A stretch of DNA of 64,000 bases from Bacillus sp. NTK034 (lineage in GTDB: Bacteria; Bacillota; Bacilli; Bacillales; Cytobacillaceae): the NCBI RefSeq assembly GCF_017303275.1, contig NZ_JAFKOJ010000011.1:62001-126000 (forward strand). The letters run 5' to 3'. A program made the position numbers and the translations under genes. Below the pieces are notes generated by a model. It was not told the origin of the DNA. It saw nothing but the letters and a program-made list of their open reading frames with translations, and searched no databases. How positions within the stretch are numbered: the first letter of the stretch is position 1; each line of letters begins with the position of its first letter. This document shows, in pieces, positions 8,600-16,726 of the stretch.

Positions 8600-10381
8600 A
8601 TGATAACAAGCTCACAGTTCTTATCTGTTTTTTTGGAATGTCTGCTGGTGTCTTCTTTTACAATCGGAGTCATTCTTCTGTTAAAAAGACTTTTAAAGAA
8701 ACATTTAACAGCCCAAGCTCACTATAATCTTTGGTTTCTAGTATTGCTTGCTCTGCCACTGCCTCTTATTCCATTACAATTCATGCCATTTGCGGATTCA
8801 TTATCCTTTTGGAATAGCAATAGCAGCCTTCAACCCCAAACTGCGCCATCTGCAGAGGTTCCATTAAGGCAAAATAATTGGATGGAGGACATAACCGTCT
8901 CGGTAGAACGCTATGATTTAACATTATTAAATAATGCTTTATTCTTTATTTGGATTTCCGGAGTGGCTATTTTAACTGTATTTACGCTACTCGCAATGCT
9001 TAAGATCAGTAAAATAAAGAAACACACAAACAGCCTGAGAAATAACGGGCTTTTATCATTATTCGAGGACTGCAAACACAAACTGAAGATTACTGGATGT
9101 ATTATTGTCGGAGAGTCATCTCTCGTTAAAACCCCAATGACGTTTGGCCTTTTAAAGACTTATGTGGTGCTTCCCCGCCATTTTGGCGAGTGGCTTTCTG
9201 AAAAGGATATAGAATTTATCTTTTTACATGAACTGAGCCACTATAAAAATAAAGATTTTGCAGTCAATTATTTTATGGTGATTCTTCAAGTTTTATATTG
9301 GTTTAATCCTCTAGTTTGGCTTGCTTTTAGGAGAATGAGGCTGGATCGCGAAATCGCCTGTGATGCTAAGGTTTTAAATTCTTTGGATGAGAAGGCTTAT
9401 ATGGAGTATGGAAACAGCATTATTCATTTTGCCCATAAAGCCTCAAGGGCAGTGACTGTCGATTTGGCAAACCATTTAAACGGGTCAAAGAAACAGATCA
9501 AAACGAGAATCGAAAAAATTGCCTGTTTTAAACCGGAATCAAAACTGCTGAGATGGAAAAGTGCGGCAGTACTCCTTTTTGCGGGGATATTTATTGCAGG
9601 CCAAGCTCCATTTATCTCTGTAATGGCTCATGAAAATAGCAGCTATAATTTTAAGGATGATTACATTATTTATGAGGATTTAGGCAATTATTTTGCAGGG
9701 TTTGATGGAAGCTTTGTGTTGTATGATAAAGAAGCAGACCAATATCTTATTCATAATCGGAATAAAAGCACATTAAGGGTTTCACCAAATTCCACTTATA
9801 AGATTTATAGTGCTCTGCTTGGTTTAGAATCAGGCACCATAACGGTTGAAAACTCGTCGGCCAAATGGAACGGACTTCAGTATCCTATTGATTCCTGGAA
9901 TGCGGATCAGGATTTAACTTCTGCAATAAGAAATTCCGTTACATGGTATTTTCAGTCATTAGACCAGCAGGTGCAGCCCGGTACGATTCAAACCTTTTTA
10001 GACCGAATCAAGTACGGGAATCGTGATCTAACTGGTGGAATAGACGAATATTGGCTGGAATCTTCCCTTAAAATTTCTCCAGTGGAACAAGTTCAGCTGC
10101 TTAAAAAATTTTATGCAAATCAATTTGGATTTAAAGAAAAGAATATCCAAACAGTGAAGGATTCCATTAAACTAGAGAGAAAAGAGGGAGCCCTCCTTTC
10201 AGGGAAAACAGGTACAGGCACTGTAAATGGAAAAAACATCAATGGATGGTTCATTGGATATGTTGAGTCAGGGCAGGACACATACTTTTTTGCAACAAAT
10301 ATACAGAATGAAGATGACTCTAATGGAAGTAAAGCAGCTGAAATTACATTATCCATTTTGAAGCAGAAAGGCATTTATTAG
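8600..10381 (+). CDS. blaR1: BlaR1/MecR1-type beta-lactam sensor and metalloprotease
   Basis: 593 residues. Hydrophobic segments near residues 8-28, 42-60, 112-135 and 322-342 embed the N-terminal half in the membrane. The M56 zinc-protease motif HELSH is at 210-214, with the third ligand region DREIACD near 250. The C-terminal extracellular sensor resembles a class D beta-lactamase: STYK with acylatable Ser398, and a late KTGTG motif. Acylation by a beta-lactam activates the protease, which leads to loss of BlaI repression. It is transcribed divergently from the beta-lactamase gene and is followed 34 nt later by blaI. The length is normal for the family (about 585-600). Confidence 0.93.
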   Translation: MITSSQFLSVFLECLLVSSFTIGVILLLKRLLKKHLTAQAHYNLWFLVLLALPLPLIPLQFMPFADSLSFWNSNSSLQPQTAPSAEVPLRQNNWMEDITVSVERYDLTLLNNALFFIWISGVAILTVFTLLAMLKISKIKKHTNSLRNNGLLSLFEDCKHKLKITGCIIVGESSLVKTPMTFGLLKTYVVLPRHFGEWLSEKDIEFIFLHELSHYKNKDFAVNYFMVILQVLYWFNPLVWLAFRRMRLDREIACDAKVLNSLDEKAYMEYGNSIIHFAHKASRAVTVDLANHLNGSKKQIKTRIEKIACFKPESKLLRWKSAAVLLFAGIFIAGQAPFISVMAHENSSYNFKDDYIIYEDLGNYFAGFDGSFVLYDKEADQYLIHNRNKSTLRVSPNSTYKIYSALLGLESGTITVENSSAKWNGLQYPIDSWNADQDLTSAIRNSVTWYFQSLDQQVQPGTIQTFLDRIKYGNRDLTGGIDEYWLESSLKISPVEQVQLLKKFYANQFGFKEKNIQTVKDSIKLERKEGALLSGKTGTGTVNGKNINGWFIGYVESGQDTYFFATNIQNEDDSNGSKAAEITLSILKQKGIY

Positions 10382-10415
10382 TTGGTTCATCTCATTAAAG
10401 AAGGAGGGCGGTAAT

Positions 10416-10802
10416 ATGACTGATAGGATTCCCAGCATCTCAGAATCCGAGTGGGAAGTCATGACAGTTCTTTGGCACGGCGCACCCAAAACGGCTAATG
10501 AAGTCATTCTATCCTTACAAGAGAGTACAGACTGGAAGCCCAAAACAATCCGTACTCTTCTGGATAGGCTTGTCCATAAGAATGTAGTCGGCGTAAATAA
10601 AAACCAGAGAGTCTATACCTTTTTCCCGCTCTATTCACAGGATGAATGCCAGCGGGCTGAAGCTCAATCCTTTATCAAGCGAATCTATGGCGGAACGGTG
10701 AAATCCATGCTAGTCCAATTCATCCAGGAAGACTCCCTGTCTGATGAGGAAATTAACGAACTGCGGACAATTTTGGCAAAAAAACAAAAGAAGGATGAAT
10801 AA
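10416..10802 (+). CDS. blaI: BlaI/MecI-family penicillinase repressor
   Basis: 128 residues. A winged-helix DNA-binding domain occupies residues 1-75 (ISESEWEVMTVLWHGAPKTANEVI...TIRTLLDRLVHK), followed by a C-terminal dimerisation helix. The dimer binds TACA-type dyads; two are present at the beta-lactamase promoter. It follows blaR1 in the same operon, with AAGAAGGAGGGCGG before the ATG. Induction by beta-lactams through BlaR1 is established for the family and inferred here. Confidence 0.93.
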   Translation: MTDRIPSISESEWEVMTVLWHGAPKTANEVILSLQESTDWKPKTIRTLLDRLVHKNVVGVNKNQRVYTFFPLYSQDECQRAEAQSFIKRIYGGTVKSMLVQFIQEDSLSDEEINELRTILAKKQKKDE

Positions 10803-10808
10803 CCTATT

Positions 10809-10850
10809 GGCGATCCCCCTAAATCGTGGAGGGGGTTCGCCTCCTTCTTT
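10809..10850 (+). terminator. Terminator of blaR1-blaI
   Basis: GGCGATCCCCCT pairs with AGGGGGTTCGCC around a 9-nt loop, followed by a T-rich tract. Confidence 0.8.
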
Positions 10851-10908
10851 TTTATAAAGCCAAATAAATGTCAGTTTCATTTTCAGGAAGTTTTCCAAGC
10901 GGCTGACA

Positions 10909-11067
10909 CTATAACCCGTCACACTGGAGAGGTTTATCCTTTTCCCCCTCAGCAAAATCACAGCCTTCAGCAACTGATTCAAGTCCGTATTCTGTATTGC
11001 TTATCTCATATAAATCCTGAGCATTTTTTTGGATATCCTCGAGCGGCTTTTCTTTCTTTTCTCTCAT
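10909..11067 (-). CDS. Small acidic protein, unknown
   Basis: A 52-codon gene found by its ribosome binding site: GGAGGAAAG ends a few nt before the ATG at 11067. The product begins MREKKEKPLEDIQKNAQDLY and is rich in Glu, Asp and Lys, with two cysteines (Cys36 and Cys49) in the C-terminal half and no membrane segment. It sits alone between the blaI terminator and an acetyltransferase gene. I recognise no family; its composition resembles small soluble Bacillaceae proteins of unknown role. The strong ribosome binding site is the main support. Confidence 0.55.
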   Translation of the reverse strand: MREKKEKPLEDIQKNAQDLYEISNTEYGLESVAEGCDFAEGEKDKPLQCDGL

Positions 11068-11139
11068 GTCTTTCCTCCAATGTTTTATTTAAAAGTTTTA
11101 TCTTAGGTGAGCAATATTATTCGTGTTAGGGAGATTCAC

Positions 11140-11170
11140 GGGGCAATAGCTTCTAATGAGCTATTGCCCC
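11140..11170. other. Strong orphan hairpin
   Basis: GGGGCAATAGCT pairs perfectly with AGCTATTGCCCC around a 7-nt loop. There is no clear T-run on either side. It lies in the 240-nt gap upstream of the 52-codon gene. Otherwise the gap 11068-11310 shows nothing but a weak GGCC stem near 11258-11283 that may end the acetyltransferase transcript. Confidence 0.5.
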
Positions 11171-11310
11171 TCATATTCAAGCAAGAAGCCACTGTAGTTA
11201 AGAATAACGGAAGCTTGAAAAATAAAGTCAGATTCCCTGCACTGAAACATAAAAAAGGCCAAATCTACAATGGGTGAAATGGCTTTTCATTTTATGGATG
11301 CTGAGGAGAA

Positions 11311-11871
11311 TTAAAGCTCAATTTGTTTAATTATCTTAGCTGGATTTCCGCCAACTACTACATTATCAGGCAAATCTTTCGTAACAACCGCACCTGATGC
11401 GATCACAACATTGTTCCCAATTGTTACACCTGGATTAATTACGGCACTTCCGCCAATCCATACATTATTTCCAAACAGGATCGGCTTAGCATATTCTCTG
11501 CCTGAATTGCGTTCAGCAGCATGAAGCGGGTGTGTTGCCGTATAAATTTGTACTCCGGGTGCAAGCATGCAATTATCTCCAAAACGCACTTCACAGACAT
11601 CTAAGATGGTGCAGTCGAAGTTCGCAAAAAAGTTTTCTCCTACATGCGTATTATAGCCATAATCAAATCTGATATTTGGCTCCATATATACGTTTTTTCC
11701 AGTTGAACCGAGCATTTCCTTTAATAATTTTGTCCTTTTTTCTCCTTCAGTCTCCAGAGTTTGATTATAAATTCTGACCTTTCGTCTTGCTTCTTCACGT
11801 TCCTTTAATAATATCGGATCGGCAGGATCATACATTTCTCCAGCCAGCATTTTCTCTTTTTCTGTTTTCAA
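11311..11871 (-). CDS. Maltose/galactoside O-acetyltransferase-type hexapeptide-repeat enzyme
   Basis: 186 residues. The N-terminal MAC segment ([21 protein letters not shown]) precedes left-handed beta-helix repeats, for example [20 protein letters not shown] with the catalytic-type His, and [41 protein letters not shown]. These are typical of Maa/LacA enzymes that acetylate sugars from acetyl-CoA. The start is TTG at 11871 with GAAGGA upstream. It is the last gene of the ROK-MFS-acetyltransferase operon, 25 nt behind the transporter gene, which suggests detoxification or modification of a sugar handled by the MFS protein. Confidence 0.88.
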   Translation of the reverse strand: MKTEKEKMLAGEMYDPADPILLKEREEARRKVRIYNQTLETEGEKRTKLLKEMLGSTGKNVYMEPNIRFDYGYNTHVGENFFANFDCTILDVCEVRFGDNCMLAPGVQIYTATHPLHAAERNSGREYAKPILFGNNVWIGGSAVINPGVTIGNNVVIASGAVVTKDLPDNVVVGGNPAKIIKQIEL

Positions 11872-11896
11872 TTTAAATTCCTTCTTTCAACGTTAT

Positions 11897-13120
11897 CTAA
11901 TTGTGTGAAAGGGTTGCATCTGCTGAGCTTTTAATCTCTTTCTTATTCAGCAGGCGGTTCAGTTTTTCAGAGCTTAAGAACATTGCTGCAGCAAGAAGAA
12001 CAATACATATCGGAAAAATCCCAATTGTTGAATGAGAGGCAATGAAGCCTAGAACAGGCGGCATAAAGGTACTGCCTGTATACGCAACAGCCATTTGATA
12101 TCCCATGATAGTCTGGGAATGCTTCTTCCCAAAACGCGCTGGCGTTTCGTGCAGCATACACGGAAAGATCGGGGCCAATCCTAATCCAACCAAAATAAAC
12201 CCTGCAAGCGCGAAATCGGATGGCAATGGCAGGCAAAGAATGATGGCACCAGCAAGTGCAAGAATTTGCCCCATCCGAATAAGAGTACGATTATTCACTT
12301 TAAACGTAATGAAGCCAGTAATAAATCTGCCAATTGTAATGCCTGCGAAATAAAAGGAAACCCATTGGGCAGCAGTCGCTGCCGGCAGATCCTTCACACT
12401 TACCAGAAAGCTGCTTCCCCAAAGTCCCATGGTGGCTTCAGCACTGCAATAAAACAAGAAAGAAATTAAAGCTAATTTAACTCCTTTGATTTGGAGCGGT
12501 TTTACATTTTCGGCATGATCCAATCTCGCTTCTGATTCTTCCGCCTCTTCACTTAGAGCTTTATTATTATTCTTTCCTTTATTCCATAAAGGAAAAGTCA
12601 GCAAAAGGATGATTGCCAGCACAAATTGTATTCCAGCAATGGCAAAATACCCATTGCTCCAGGAGTTTCCCCCTGCAATATACTGGGCCATGATGATTGG
12701 GCCAATAGTGGCTCCGACTCCCCAGAAACTGTGCAGCCAGCTCATGTGATGTGCTTTGTAATGTGCAGCAACATAGTCGTTTAATCCTGCATCAATTGCA
12801 CCTGCCCCCAATCCGAGCGGTATGGCACATAGAAATAGCCAATAAACCGATGGAGCAAAATAAAAGCCAAGTAATGCGGCAGCAGTCATTAACGTACTGA
12901 AAAAGGATACCTTCCCAGTTCCAAACCGGTTGAGGACTCTTCCGCTAAGTAAGCTCGAGATGATTGTACCCCCAGCTATTGTCATAAAAAGCCATCCGGC
13001 AGTCTCAAGCGGGGCGCCTAAGTCTGCCTGCATGACAGGCCATGCAGCCCCTAACACTGAATCCGGCAGACCAAGGCTAATAAAAGCCAAATATATGATC
13101 ACCAAAAGGATTGTTGCCAT
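11897..13120 (-). CDS. MFS transporter, probable sugar permease
   Basis: 407 residues with 12 predicted membrane segments. The N-terminal half carries the MFS-type loop SGRVLNRFGTGKVSF between segments 2 and 3, and WLHSFWGVGATIGP in segment 5, a signature shared with FucP/YfkF-like permeases. A hydrophilic central loop (NKGKNNNKALSEEAEESEARLDHAE) joins the halves. It starts 13 nt after the stop of the ROK regulator, with AGGTGAGG upstream of the ATG. The regulator and the sugar acetyltransferase on either side make a sugar or glycoside the likely substrate; direction of transport is unknown. Confidence 0.82.
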   Translation of the reverse strand: MATILLVIIYLAFISLGLPDSVLGAAWPVMQADLGAPLETAGWLFMTIAGGTIISSLLSGRVLNRFGTGKVSFFSTLMTAAALLGFYFAPSVYWLFLCAIPLGLGAGAIDAGLNDYVAAHYKAHHMSWLHSFWGVGATIGPIIMAQYIAGGNSWSNGYFAIAGIQFVLAIILLLTFPLWNKGKNNNKALSEEAEESEARLDHAENVKPLQIKGVKLALISFLFYCSAEATMGLWGSSFLVSVKDLPAATAAQWVSFYFAGITIGRFITGFITFKVNNRTLIRMGQILALAGAIILCLPLPSDFALAGFILVGLGLAPIFPCMLHETPARFGKKHSQTIMGYQMAVAYTGSTFMPPVLGFIASHSTIGIFPICIVLLAAAMFLSSEKLNRLLNKKEIKSSADATLSHN

Positions 13121-13133
13121 GCTTCAGCCTCAC

Positions 13134-14171
13134 CTATTTCCTGATATATTTTTCGGGCGAATCAAGCATAAGCCCCAGCCCCAGACTCTGCAATCCGTAT
13201 AAATAGTCCTGCTTCCAATCACTAATTGCCAAAACGGGGAGGTGTTCTGGCGGAATATATTTTGAGCTTGCTGCTGCAATTTTTTCTGCCAGGGTCTCCT
13301 CCACTTCATCTTTGCAGAAGATGAACGTATGAGGATTAATGATAGCCGTAATCGAGGCTACTAATCTGCTGATAGCATCAATTTGATTATCTCTGGATAT
13401 CAATACCCCTTTATAACTGGTTCCATTTTCCAGGGCTTCTCGGAAGTTTCGGTCATCATATTGAGGAACGAATGAGACTTCCCCGGCAAAAAATGTGTTT
13501 CCCCGCACAACATCTCCGTTAATCATAAATCCGGCACCAGGACCATTTTGACCGGAATATAAATAAACAAGGGATTGGTGATCTTTTATCCCCTTATAAT
13601 GGTGATATCCAAGAACAGCAGCATTCATGTCGTTCTCTACAACAACTGGCATCGAAAAGTGATTCTCATAATATCCTTTTATATCGAAATCTTGAAACTG
13701 GTCATAGCCGGGTATATAAAAAATCCGCCCATTCTTAACGGAACCGGGAACCCCAATGGCAAGCGAACGGATTGCCTGATTGGCCATCAATAAGGCTTCA
13801 ATCGAACTCGTTAATAAATGCAGCCCGCCGTCAGTCAATACACTTTGAACGGTTCCTTGTTCCTTCACTTCACCCGCACAATTAAAAATGGCATAATTCG
13901 TCTCTGTCTTCTCTAAGAAAATTGCCAGGCCCAGCATATAGTCAGGATTGTATGTATATCTTTTCGCCCTTCTCCCGCCGCTTGATTCGTCCAATCCCGC
14001 CGACAAAATTTCCCCATCCTTCTCCATCTGGGCAAGGAACTTGCTTATCGTCGGAAAACTGATTCCCAATTTATCACTGAGTTCAACTTTTGTTGCACTT
14101 CCCAGTTCTAAAAGCGACCTGCGTATACCAGAAAGGATGACCAGCCTTAAAGATTTTGGAGCAGTCTTCAT
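13134..14171 (-). CDS. ROK-family transcriptional regulator
   Basis: 345 residues from the ATG at 14171 (ribosome binding site AGGCGGTGAG); upstream in-frame codons to 14294 would run through the promoter and operator and are rejected. An N-terminal winged helix (SLLELGSATKVELSDKLGISFPTISKFL) is followed by a ROK sugar-kinase-like domain with VVENDMNAAVLGYHHYKG and GAGFMINGDVVRG. The zinc-binding cysteine cluster of ROK kinases is not evident, as in many XylR/NagC-type repressors. First gene of a three-gene operon with an MFS transporter and an acetyltransferase. A 40-bp palindrome just downstream of the promoter -10 box is the probable autoregulatory operator; the effector is probably a sugar. 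Confidence 0.87.
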   Translation of the reverse strand: MKTAPKSLRLVILSGIRRSLLELGSATKVELSDKLGISFPTISKFLAQMEKDGEILSAGLDESSGGRRAKRYTYNPDYMLGLAIFLEKTETNYAIFNCAGEVKEQGTVQSVLTDGGLHLLTSSIEALLMANQAIRSLAIGVPGSVKNGRIFYIPGYDQFQDFDIKGYYENHFSMPVVVENDMNAAVLGYHHYKGIKDHQSLVYLYSGQNGPGAGFMINGDVVRGNTFFAGEVSFVPQYDDRNFREALENGTSYKGVLISRDNQIDAISRLVASITAIINPHTFIFCKDEVEETLAEKIAAASSKYIPPEHLPVLAISDWKQDYLYGLQSLGLGLMLDSPEKYIRK

Positions 14172-14222
14172 TATTCTCACCGCCTGCAAATCATACTTAT
14201 TAAACAGATTTAAAAAGTATTC

Positions 14223-14262
14223 ACTAATAAACTTATTAAAGACCTTTAATAAGTTTATTAGT
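14223..14262. promoter_or_regulatory. 40-bp perfect palindrome, probable ROK operator
   Basis: A 19-bp arm (14223-14241) is repeated in inverted form at 14244-14262 with a 2-bp spacer and no mismatch. The half-site AGTTTATTAGT resembles XylR half-sites. It covers the expected transcription start of the ROK operon. A partial extra copy (ACTTATTAAA) lies near 14195-14204. Confidence 0.7.
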
Positions 14263-14265
14263 GGT

Positions 14266-14294
14266 AATATATCATTAAAATTAACCGAAAACAA
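14266..14294 (-). promoter_or_regulatory. Promoter of the ROK-MFS-acetyltransferase operon
   Basis: Minus-strand TTGTTT (14289-14294) and TATATT (14266-14271) with a 17-nt spacer; the 40-bp palindrome begins 4 nt downstream of the -10 box. Confidence 0.6.
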
Positions 14295-14487
14295 CCTTCC
14301 CTTTATCAGAGATGTATTGTTTCAGCAGGCTGTCTTTACAAGGTTCCTCATTTAACTTAAATACTAAATTTATTGTACGTTTCTAGGCTTCCCTGAGAAT
14401 CAAGGAGCTCAGTTATTCCTTCCAATATATGACTCCCGACTATATAATAATACTAAGAACGAATCTATTAAAGGAGCAGATTCAGGC

Positions 14488-15003
14488 ATGCAAAAACTTA
14501 CACTGGCTGAAGCAGTAAAATTAAAAAGTGTACTGGCTAAACGAATTCACGAGTTAGAAGAAGAAATGGACCGTGTTGCATTTGCTGATATTGAAAAAGG
14601 CAGCAAGCTTCCTGAAATGCCGCGCGCTCTCTCCATGGTGGAAAAAGAGATGGATGAAGTCCGCAAAGACATGAGACTGCTGGATAAGCTAGTATATAAA
14701 GCCAATATTGAAAATGACATCACATTTAACAATGAATCATTGCCAATCGTAGAAGCAATCGAGCTTGCCACCCAATATCGGGCAAAGGCCCGCAAATTCA
14801 AGGAGTATGGCACAGCAGCAAGGGAGGAATTCCTTTATACCTTGTCGGAAAACGTGTCGATGGTGAAAATGGCGCTTTTCGATCCCGAGCAGTACCGATT
14901 AAAGGGCCTGGAAGCCGAACGCCAGGCGAATCGTCTGTCCAACTTAATTAATAACAAGAACTATTTGATAGAATTAGAGTTTGACAGCGAAAAGTATTTC
15001 TAA
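14488..15003 (+). CDS. DIP1984-like coiled-coil protein (septicolysin-related family)
   Basis: 171 residues, largely helical. The N-terminal LAEAVKLKSVLAKRIHELEEEMDRVAF and the repeated charged helices (MSMVEKEMDEVRKDMRLLDKLVYKANIEN type) match the DIP1984 family of small coiled-coil proteins; the biochemical role is not known. There are no signal peptide or membrane segments. Start at 14488 with AAAGGAGCAG upstream. Monocistronic. The 3' region is unusual: a perfect stem directly after the stop, then a long-range inverted repeat and a terminator (see 15034-15221). Confidence 0.65.
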   Translation: MQKLTLAEAVKLKSVLAKRIHELEEEMDRVAFADIEKGSKLPEMPRALSMVEKEMDEVRKDMRLLDKLVYKANIENDITFNNESLPIVEAIELATQYRAKARKFKEYGTAAREEFLYTLSENVSMVKMALFDPEQYRLKGLEAERQANRLSNLINNKNYLIELEFDSEKYF

Positions 15004-15004
15004 A

Positions 15005-15033
15005 CCTTGAAGCAGTGAGACTCTGCTTCAAGG
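15005..15033. other. Hairpin directly after the DIP1984-like gene
   Basis: CCTTGAAGCAG pairs perfectly with CTGCTTCAAGG. There is no T-run, so it is more likely an RNA 3' structure than a terminator. Confidence 0.55.
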
Positions 15034-15190
15034 CATAGAAGGAACATCCTCCTATTGTGTACAAAGGTACCTTGTAATGGAAATGGCCCAACCGATTATC
15101 CATGACCAATTACAACTTCACCTGTAACCAATAACCAACCATGGCACCGGAGGCCGACGGCCATTCATCCGTAATCCCGTTCCTTCTATG
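15034..15190 (+). ncRNA. Candidate structured RNA between long-range inverted repeats
   Basis: CATAGAAGGAAC (15034-15045) is the exact reverse complement of GTTCCTTCTATG (15179-15190). Inside, ATGGCC (15083-15088) can pair with GGCCAT (15159-15164), GGCC-GA-CGGCC forms a local stem, and TACAAAGGTACCTTGTA is nearly palindromic. A terminator facing the plus strand follows at 15192-15221. No open frame with a ribosome binding site is present on the plus strand. A structured 3'-UTR or small RNA is inferred; no known family recognised. Confidence 0.35.
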
Positions 15191-15191
15191 A

Positions 15192-15221
15192 GCCTCCATT
15201 CAATTTTGAGTGGAGGCTTTT
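15192..15221 (+). terminator. Terminator after the candidate structured region
   Basis: GCCTCCA/TGGAGGC stem with a 12-nt loop followed by TTTTGATT on the plus strand. Confidence 0.7.
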
Positions 15222-15270
15222 GATTAATCTATTAATCTGAGGGGCACATTTTCTCTGAAAAAACAGCAAT

Positions 15271-15300
15271 AGGGACAGTGTACCTGTCCCCGTGTCCCTT
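15271..15300. repeat. Dispersed GGGACAGG-type repeat, copy 1
   Basis: GGGACAGTGTACCTGTCCC plus a trailing GTGTCCC. It overlaps the stop codon of the MarR-GNAT gene. Related copies occur at 17564, 21598 and 44117. Confidence 0.55.
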
Positions 15301-16234
15301 AAAGCAGCAGTTCCCACGATTCGCCAACTAAATCGTGTCCAAAACTATGATGTTTTTCTTCATTAACAAGCTGAAATCCCTTTTTCTGATAGATATGCCG
15401 CGCTTCTTTAAGAACACTGTTTGTCCATAGAACGAGCTTTTTATATCCTGCTTGTCTGGAAAAGTTTATGCATTCCTCAACCAATTGTGAACCAAGGCCC
15501 AATCCTCTCGCCTTTGGATCTACTATTAATAGACGCAGTTTAGCCGTATCCTCACTTCCTTCAACAACAAAAATAGAACCCACTATTTCTCCGTTCATTT
15601 CGGCAATCCAGCAGCGTTCCCGCTTAGGATTATAGTTATTTATAAAATCTGCTGCAATTTGAGAGACAAGAGCTTCAAATCTCTCATCCCATCCATATTC
15701 TTGTGAATACAAAAGACCATGCTTGTGTACAACCCACCCCATATCACCAGGTTCATGCTGACGAAGAAAATATGGACCTGAAAATTTTAGGCTTTCATTC
15801 TTGCTGATCAGTCCTTCAACGGTTTGCATAGCGTTAATTAATTGCTGCTGTTCACTTTCCGGCAATTTCCCAAGAAGGTCCGCGATTTCATTGTATGAAC
15901 GTTCATTTAGTTTAGAAAAAGCTTTTTCTCCCTCTGGCGTAAGCTTTAGTATGCGCTGCCTGGCATCTTTAGGAGAACGTTCTTTCTTTATAAGGCCTCT
16001 CTCTTCAAAACGGGCTAATATGCGACTTAAATAGCCTGCATCTAAACCCAGCTCTTGAATTAAATTTGATGCTGCAGGGTCCTCATTAGTGGCAATTTCA
16101 TACAGGACTCTGGATTCTGTCAGTGAGTAGGGGCTATGCAGTAACCCCTCCCGCAAAGCCCCTATTTGTCTTGTCATAAAGCGATTAAAATGGCGAACAG
16201 CACTGATTCTTTCTTCAAACGAGATCATTGACAA
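15299..16234 (-). CDS. MarR-type regulator fused to a GNAT acetyltransferase
   Basis: 311 residues in two domains. Residues 1-145 form a MarR winged helix (LTESRVLYEIATNEDPAASNLIQELGLDAGYLSRILARFEERGLI). Residues 155-311 form a GNAT domain with LRLLIVDPKARGLGLGSQLVEECINF as the acetyl-CoA motif. Such fusions are widespread in bacteria, and a small molecule acetylated by the second domain may be the effector sensed by the first. TTG at 16234 is the likely start (AAGGAG 8 nt upstream); ATG at 16228 is possible and GTG at 16243 overlaps the ribosome binding site. The promoter region ahead is AT-rich. Monocistronic, on the minus strand. Confidence 0.87.
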   Translation of the reverse strand: MSMISFEERISAVRHFNRFMTRQIGALREGLLHSPYSLTESRVLYEIATNEDPAASNLIQELGLDAGYLSRILARFEERGLIKKERSPKDARQRILKLTPEGEKAFSKLNERSYNEIADLLGKLPESEQQQLINAMQTVEGLISKNESLKFSGPYFLRQHEPGDMGWVVHKHGLLYSQEYGWDERFEALVSQIAADFINNYNPKRERCWIAEMNGEIVGSIFVVEGSEDTAKLRLLIVDPKARGLGLGSQLVEECINFSRQAGYKKLVLWTNSVLKEARHIYQKKGFQLVNEEKHHSFGHDLVGESWELLL

Positions 16235-16394
16235 AGAAATCACTCCTTAGAATATATTTGCCTTTGTCAAATATAATAATTATATTACTTGCTTAAGTCA
16301 ACTTCTTTTCAGAACAAAGAGAAAGCTTGCTAAAAGAAAAAGCGCCCATTTCTTTAAATTGAAATCGGCACTTCGTTTATTTTCTGATATTCGA

Positions 16395-16604
16395 TTAGCG
16401 TGAAGCTTTAGGCGGCTGGCACACATCACATTTGCGCTGGTGATTATTTTTAAATTTCGTAAATGTTTTTTCAAACTCACTGCCGCACGCACATTTAAAA
16501 AGCAGTTTCTGAGAAAAACCATGATATTCTGTCGTTAACAGCTTACTATCTGAATTTTTCTCAACAAATTCTTTAATTTTACTGATTGTCCACCGTTTAT
16601 TCAT
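16395..16604 (-). CDS. Small zinc-ribbon-like protein
   Basis: 69 residues. An N-terminal helical part (MNKRWTISKIKEFVEKNSDS) is followed by FKCACGSEF and KCDVCQPP, giving a CxC plus CxxC arrangement that could bind one zinc ion. Similar short treble-clef or zinc-ribbon modules occur in phage-encoded proteins and next to HNH-type nucleases, but no nuclease domain is present. GGAGGTGTT precedes the ATG. The gene is solitary, so its role (nucleic-acid binding is plausible) is unproven. Confidence 0.65.
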   Translation of the reverse strand: MNKRWTISKIKEFVEKNSDSKLLTTEYHGFSQKLLFKCACGSEFEKTFTKFKNNHQRKCDVCQPPKASR

Positions 16605-16726
16605 TACTTAACACCTCCAAATTCAATCACTAGGCGGAGGCTTTTCTGGGCATCCGTTGCATTTTGAAATCATAATTCCTAAGTTCCTCATTATAACATG
16701 CGCTGGCACGCAAAGAAACAGATCGT

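Noticed and set aside
10710-10982. 90-codon minus-strand frame overlapping the end of blaI
   Set aside because: Mostly antisense to blaI and its terminator; no ribosome binding site. The real minus-strand gene here is 10909-11067 in another frame.
14172-14294. N-terminal extension of the ROK regulator
   Set aside because: It would translate the promoter and operator; the ATG at 14171 has a good ribosome binding site.
16298-16522. 74-codon minus-strand frame overlapping the zinc-ribbon gene
   Set aside because: Overlaps the better-supported 16395-16604 gene in another frame and has no ribosome binding site.
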